Made by a program: the position numbers and the translations under genes. Below the pieces are notes generated by a model. That model worked only from the letters and a program-made list of their open reading frames with translations. It had not been told where the DNA came from and did no database searches. From the NCBI RefSeq assembly GCF_002443155.1, contig NZ_CP023667.1:248001-312000 (forward strand): DNA of 64,000 bases. The letters run 5' to 3'. Each line of letters begins with the position of its first letter. Position 1 is the stretch's first letter. This document shows, one piece after another, positions 63,223-64,000 of the stretch. Source of the DNA: Alcaligenes faecalis. GTDB lineage: Bacteria; Pseudomonadota; Gammaproteobacteria; Burkholderiales; Burkholderiaceae_B.

Positions 63223-64000
63223 GTGCGGACCTTTCGGTTGGATAGGGCGGGAAGGGAGAAATGCGTAGGGCCGTGCATGAACCAGGTACTGGCAAAGGCA
63301 ATCAGACCCAGCCCGCTCAGGTACCAGACGATGTAGTCGGGTTGACCGTCGCCATAGGCCAGCAAGGAGGTCGCTACCAGGGGAGCCAGACCGCCACCGA
63401 TGGCACCGGATACCTGCACGGCAATGGAGATGCCGCTGTAACGCACTTCAGGTGGGAATTGCGTGGAAAACAGGCCACCTTGTGGGCCATACAGCGCGGC
63501 ATAGACCAGCCCAATTGCAATCACCAACGCCAGGGTGATGGTCTTGGAGTCCAGGCTGCCCAGCATGGAAAAGAAGGTGGAGGAGAACGCCAGCATGCAG
63601 ATGGTGCCTGCCATGAAAACCCATTTGAAGCCGATTCTGTCGCCCAGGACGCCAAATAGCGGCATGGTGAACAGGGCCGCAAAGGCACCCCAGACGGTGG
63701 CATCCAGCATGACGCTGCGCTCCACCCCCAAGGTCGTGGTCGCGTAGGCCAGGGCAAAGGTCACCACCGTGTAGAACCAGGTCACTTCGGCCAGACGGCC
63801 TCCCACGACCAGTAGAACTTCACGCGGGTAATGACGCAGGACTTCCAGGGCGGGAATCGGAACCTGCTTGCCCTTTTTACTCATCTGCTCGAAGTCGGGG
63901 GACTCGGCCACTTTGGCGCGTATCCACCAGCCCACCAGCAGCAGGGCGACGCTGGCCAGAAAGGGCAGACGCCAGCCCCAGGACAGCATGTCTTCTTCGG
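63219..64000 (-). CDS. MHS-family major facilitator transporter (partial, cut by the right edge)
   Basis: The visible C-terminal part (about 260 residues) begins EEDMLSWGWRLPFL, the typical end of the first half of a metabolite:H+ symporter, and includes six later membrane segments with GVLGDRIGFKW. The N-terminal half lies outside. It probably imports an aromatic or organic acid used by the overlapping isomerase gene (ATGA overlap). Confidence 0.88.
   Translation of the reverse strand, partial: EEDMLSWGWRLPFLASVALLLVGWWIRAKVAESPDFEQMSKKGKQVPIPALEVLRHYPREVLLVVGGRLAEVTWFYTVVTFALAYATTTLGVERSVMLDATVWGAFAALFTMPLFGVLGDRIGFKWVFMAGTICMLAFSSTFFSMLGSLDSKTITLALVIAIGLVYAALYGPQGGLFSTQFPPEVRYSGISIAVQVSGAIGGGLAPLVATSLLAYGDGQPDYIVWYLSGLGLIAFASTWFMHGPTHFSLPALSNRKVRT

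Overview
The window looks like chromosomal DNA of a betaproteobacterium of the Alcaligenaceae, most likely Alcaligenes or a close relative. This is inferred from gene content: several Bug/TctC-type binding proteins, a kynureninase with a divergent Lrp-type regulator, a ypjD-ampD block divergent from ffh, and a fiu/piuC-like iron locus. I cannot confirm the species without a search. There is no phage, transposase, CRISPR array or rRNA operon. About 57 protein genes, one tRNA, one riboswitch and one clear pseudogene are supported.

Layout. 1-2.8 kb: a TetR regulator that appears fused to a second small protein, then an SRPBCC protein and a GntR regulator. 2.8-6.1 kb: kynurenine salvage (Lrp regulator, kynureninase, amino-acid permease). 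6.4-8.8 kb: a ParB-like orphan protein, a TetR regulator and an exported peroxiredoxin. 8.8-11.8 kb: a complete tripartite tricarboxylate transporter (tctCBA). 12-17.8 kb: a DeoR/GlpR-like regulator, a Ugp-like ABC transporter and a GpdQ-like phosphodiesterase, which together suggest import and hydrolysis of glycerophosphodiesters. 17.8-22 kb: a FecI/FecR/FecA-type iron signalling operon. 22.1-23.1 kb: a yybP-ykoY (manganese) riboswitch with a terminator ahead of a TerC-family gene.

23-31 kb holds mostly housekeeping and catabolic genes: parvulin, DUF188, a MazG-like pyrophosphohydrolase, an HD hydrolase, a Bug protein with an enolase-superfamily enzyme, Hsp15, and a DHA2 efflux pump with its TetR repressor around a perfect palindrome. 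31-38.8 kb: a flavohaem reductase, an amidase with a Bug protein and a LysR regulator, an AraC/AhpD-like pair, a YdhR-like protein and a DMT exporter. 38.8-40.9 kb: htpG behind a near-consensus heat-shock promoter. 41.2-45.4 kb: a siderophore receptor gene broken by a stop and a frameshift, followed by intact piuC and an FMN hydroxyacid oxidase.

45.3-51.6 kb is conserved core: ypjD, a PP0621-like gene, ampD, ffh, a LysM protein, trmB-pip-thiS and tRNA-Gly(CCC). Next to the tRNA lies an AT-rich stretch with four copies of one operator leading into a hipBA toxin-antitoxin pair, the most accessory-looking piece of the window. 53.7-64 kb holds a DUF72 protein, a cysteine hydrolase with an AraC regulator, a small membrane protein with an XRE repressor, an SDR/LysR pair, a ChaA-type antiporter, an AraC protein with a degenerate receiver domain, and the start of an operon for a kappa-GST-like isomerase and an MHS transporter cut by the right edge.

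I did not find a convincing wholly new multi-gene system. The best leads are the TetR fusion with an intact internal ribosome site, the hipBA operator array, the degenerate-receiver AraC protein, the double-lesion siderophore receptor and the position of thiS without thiG.
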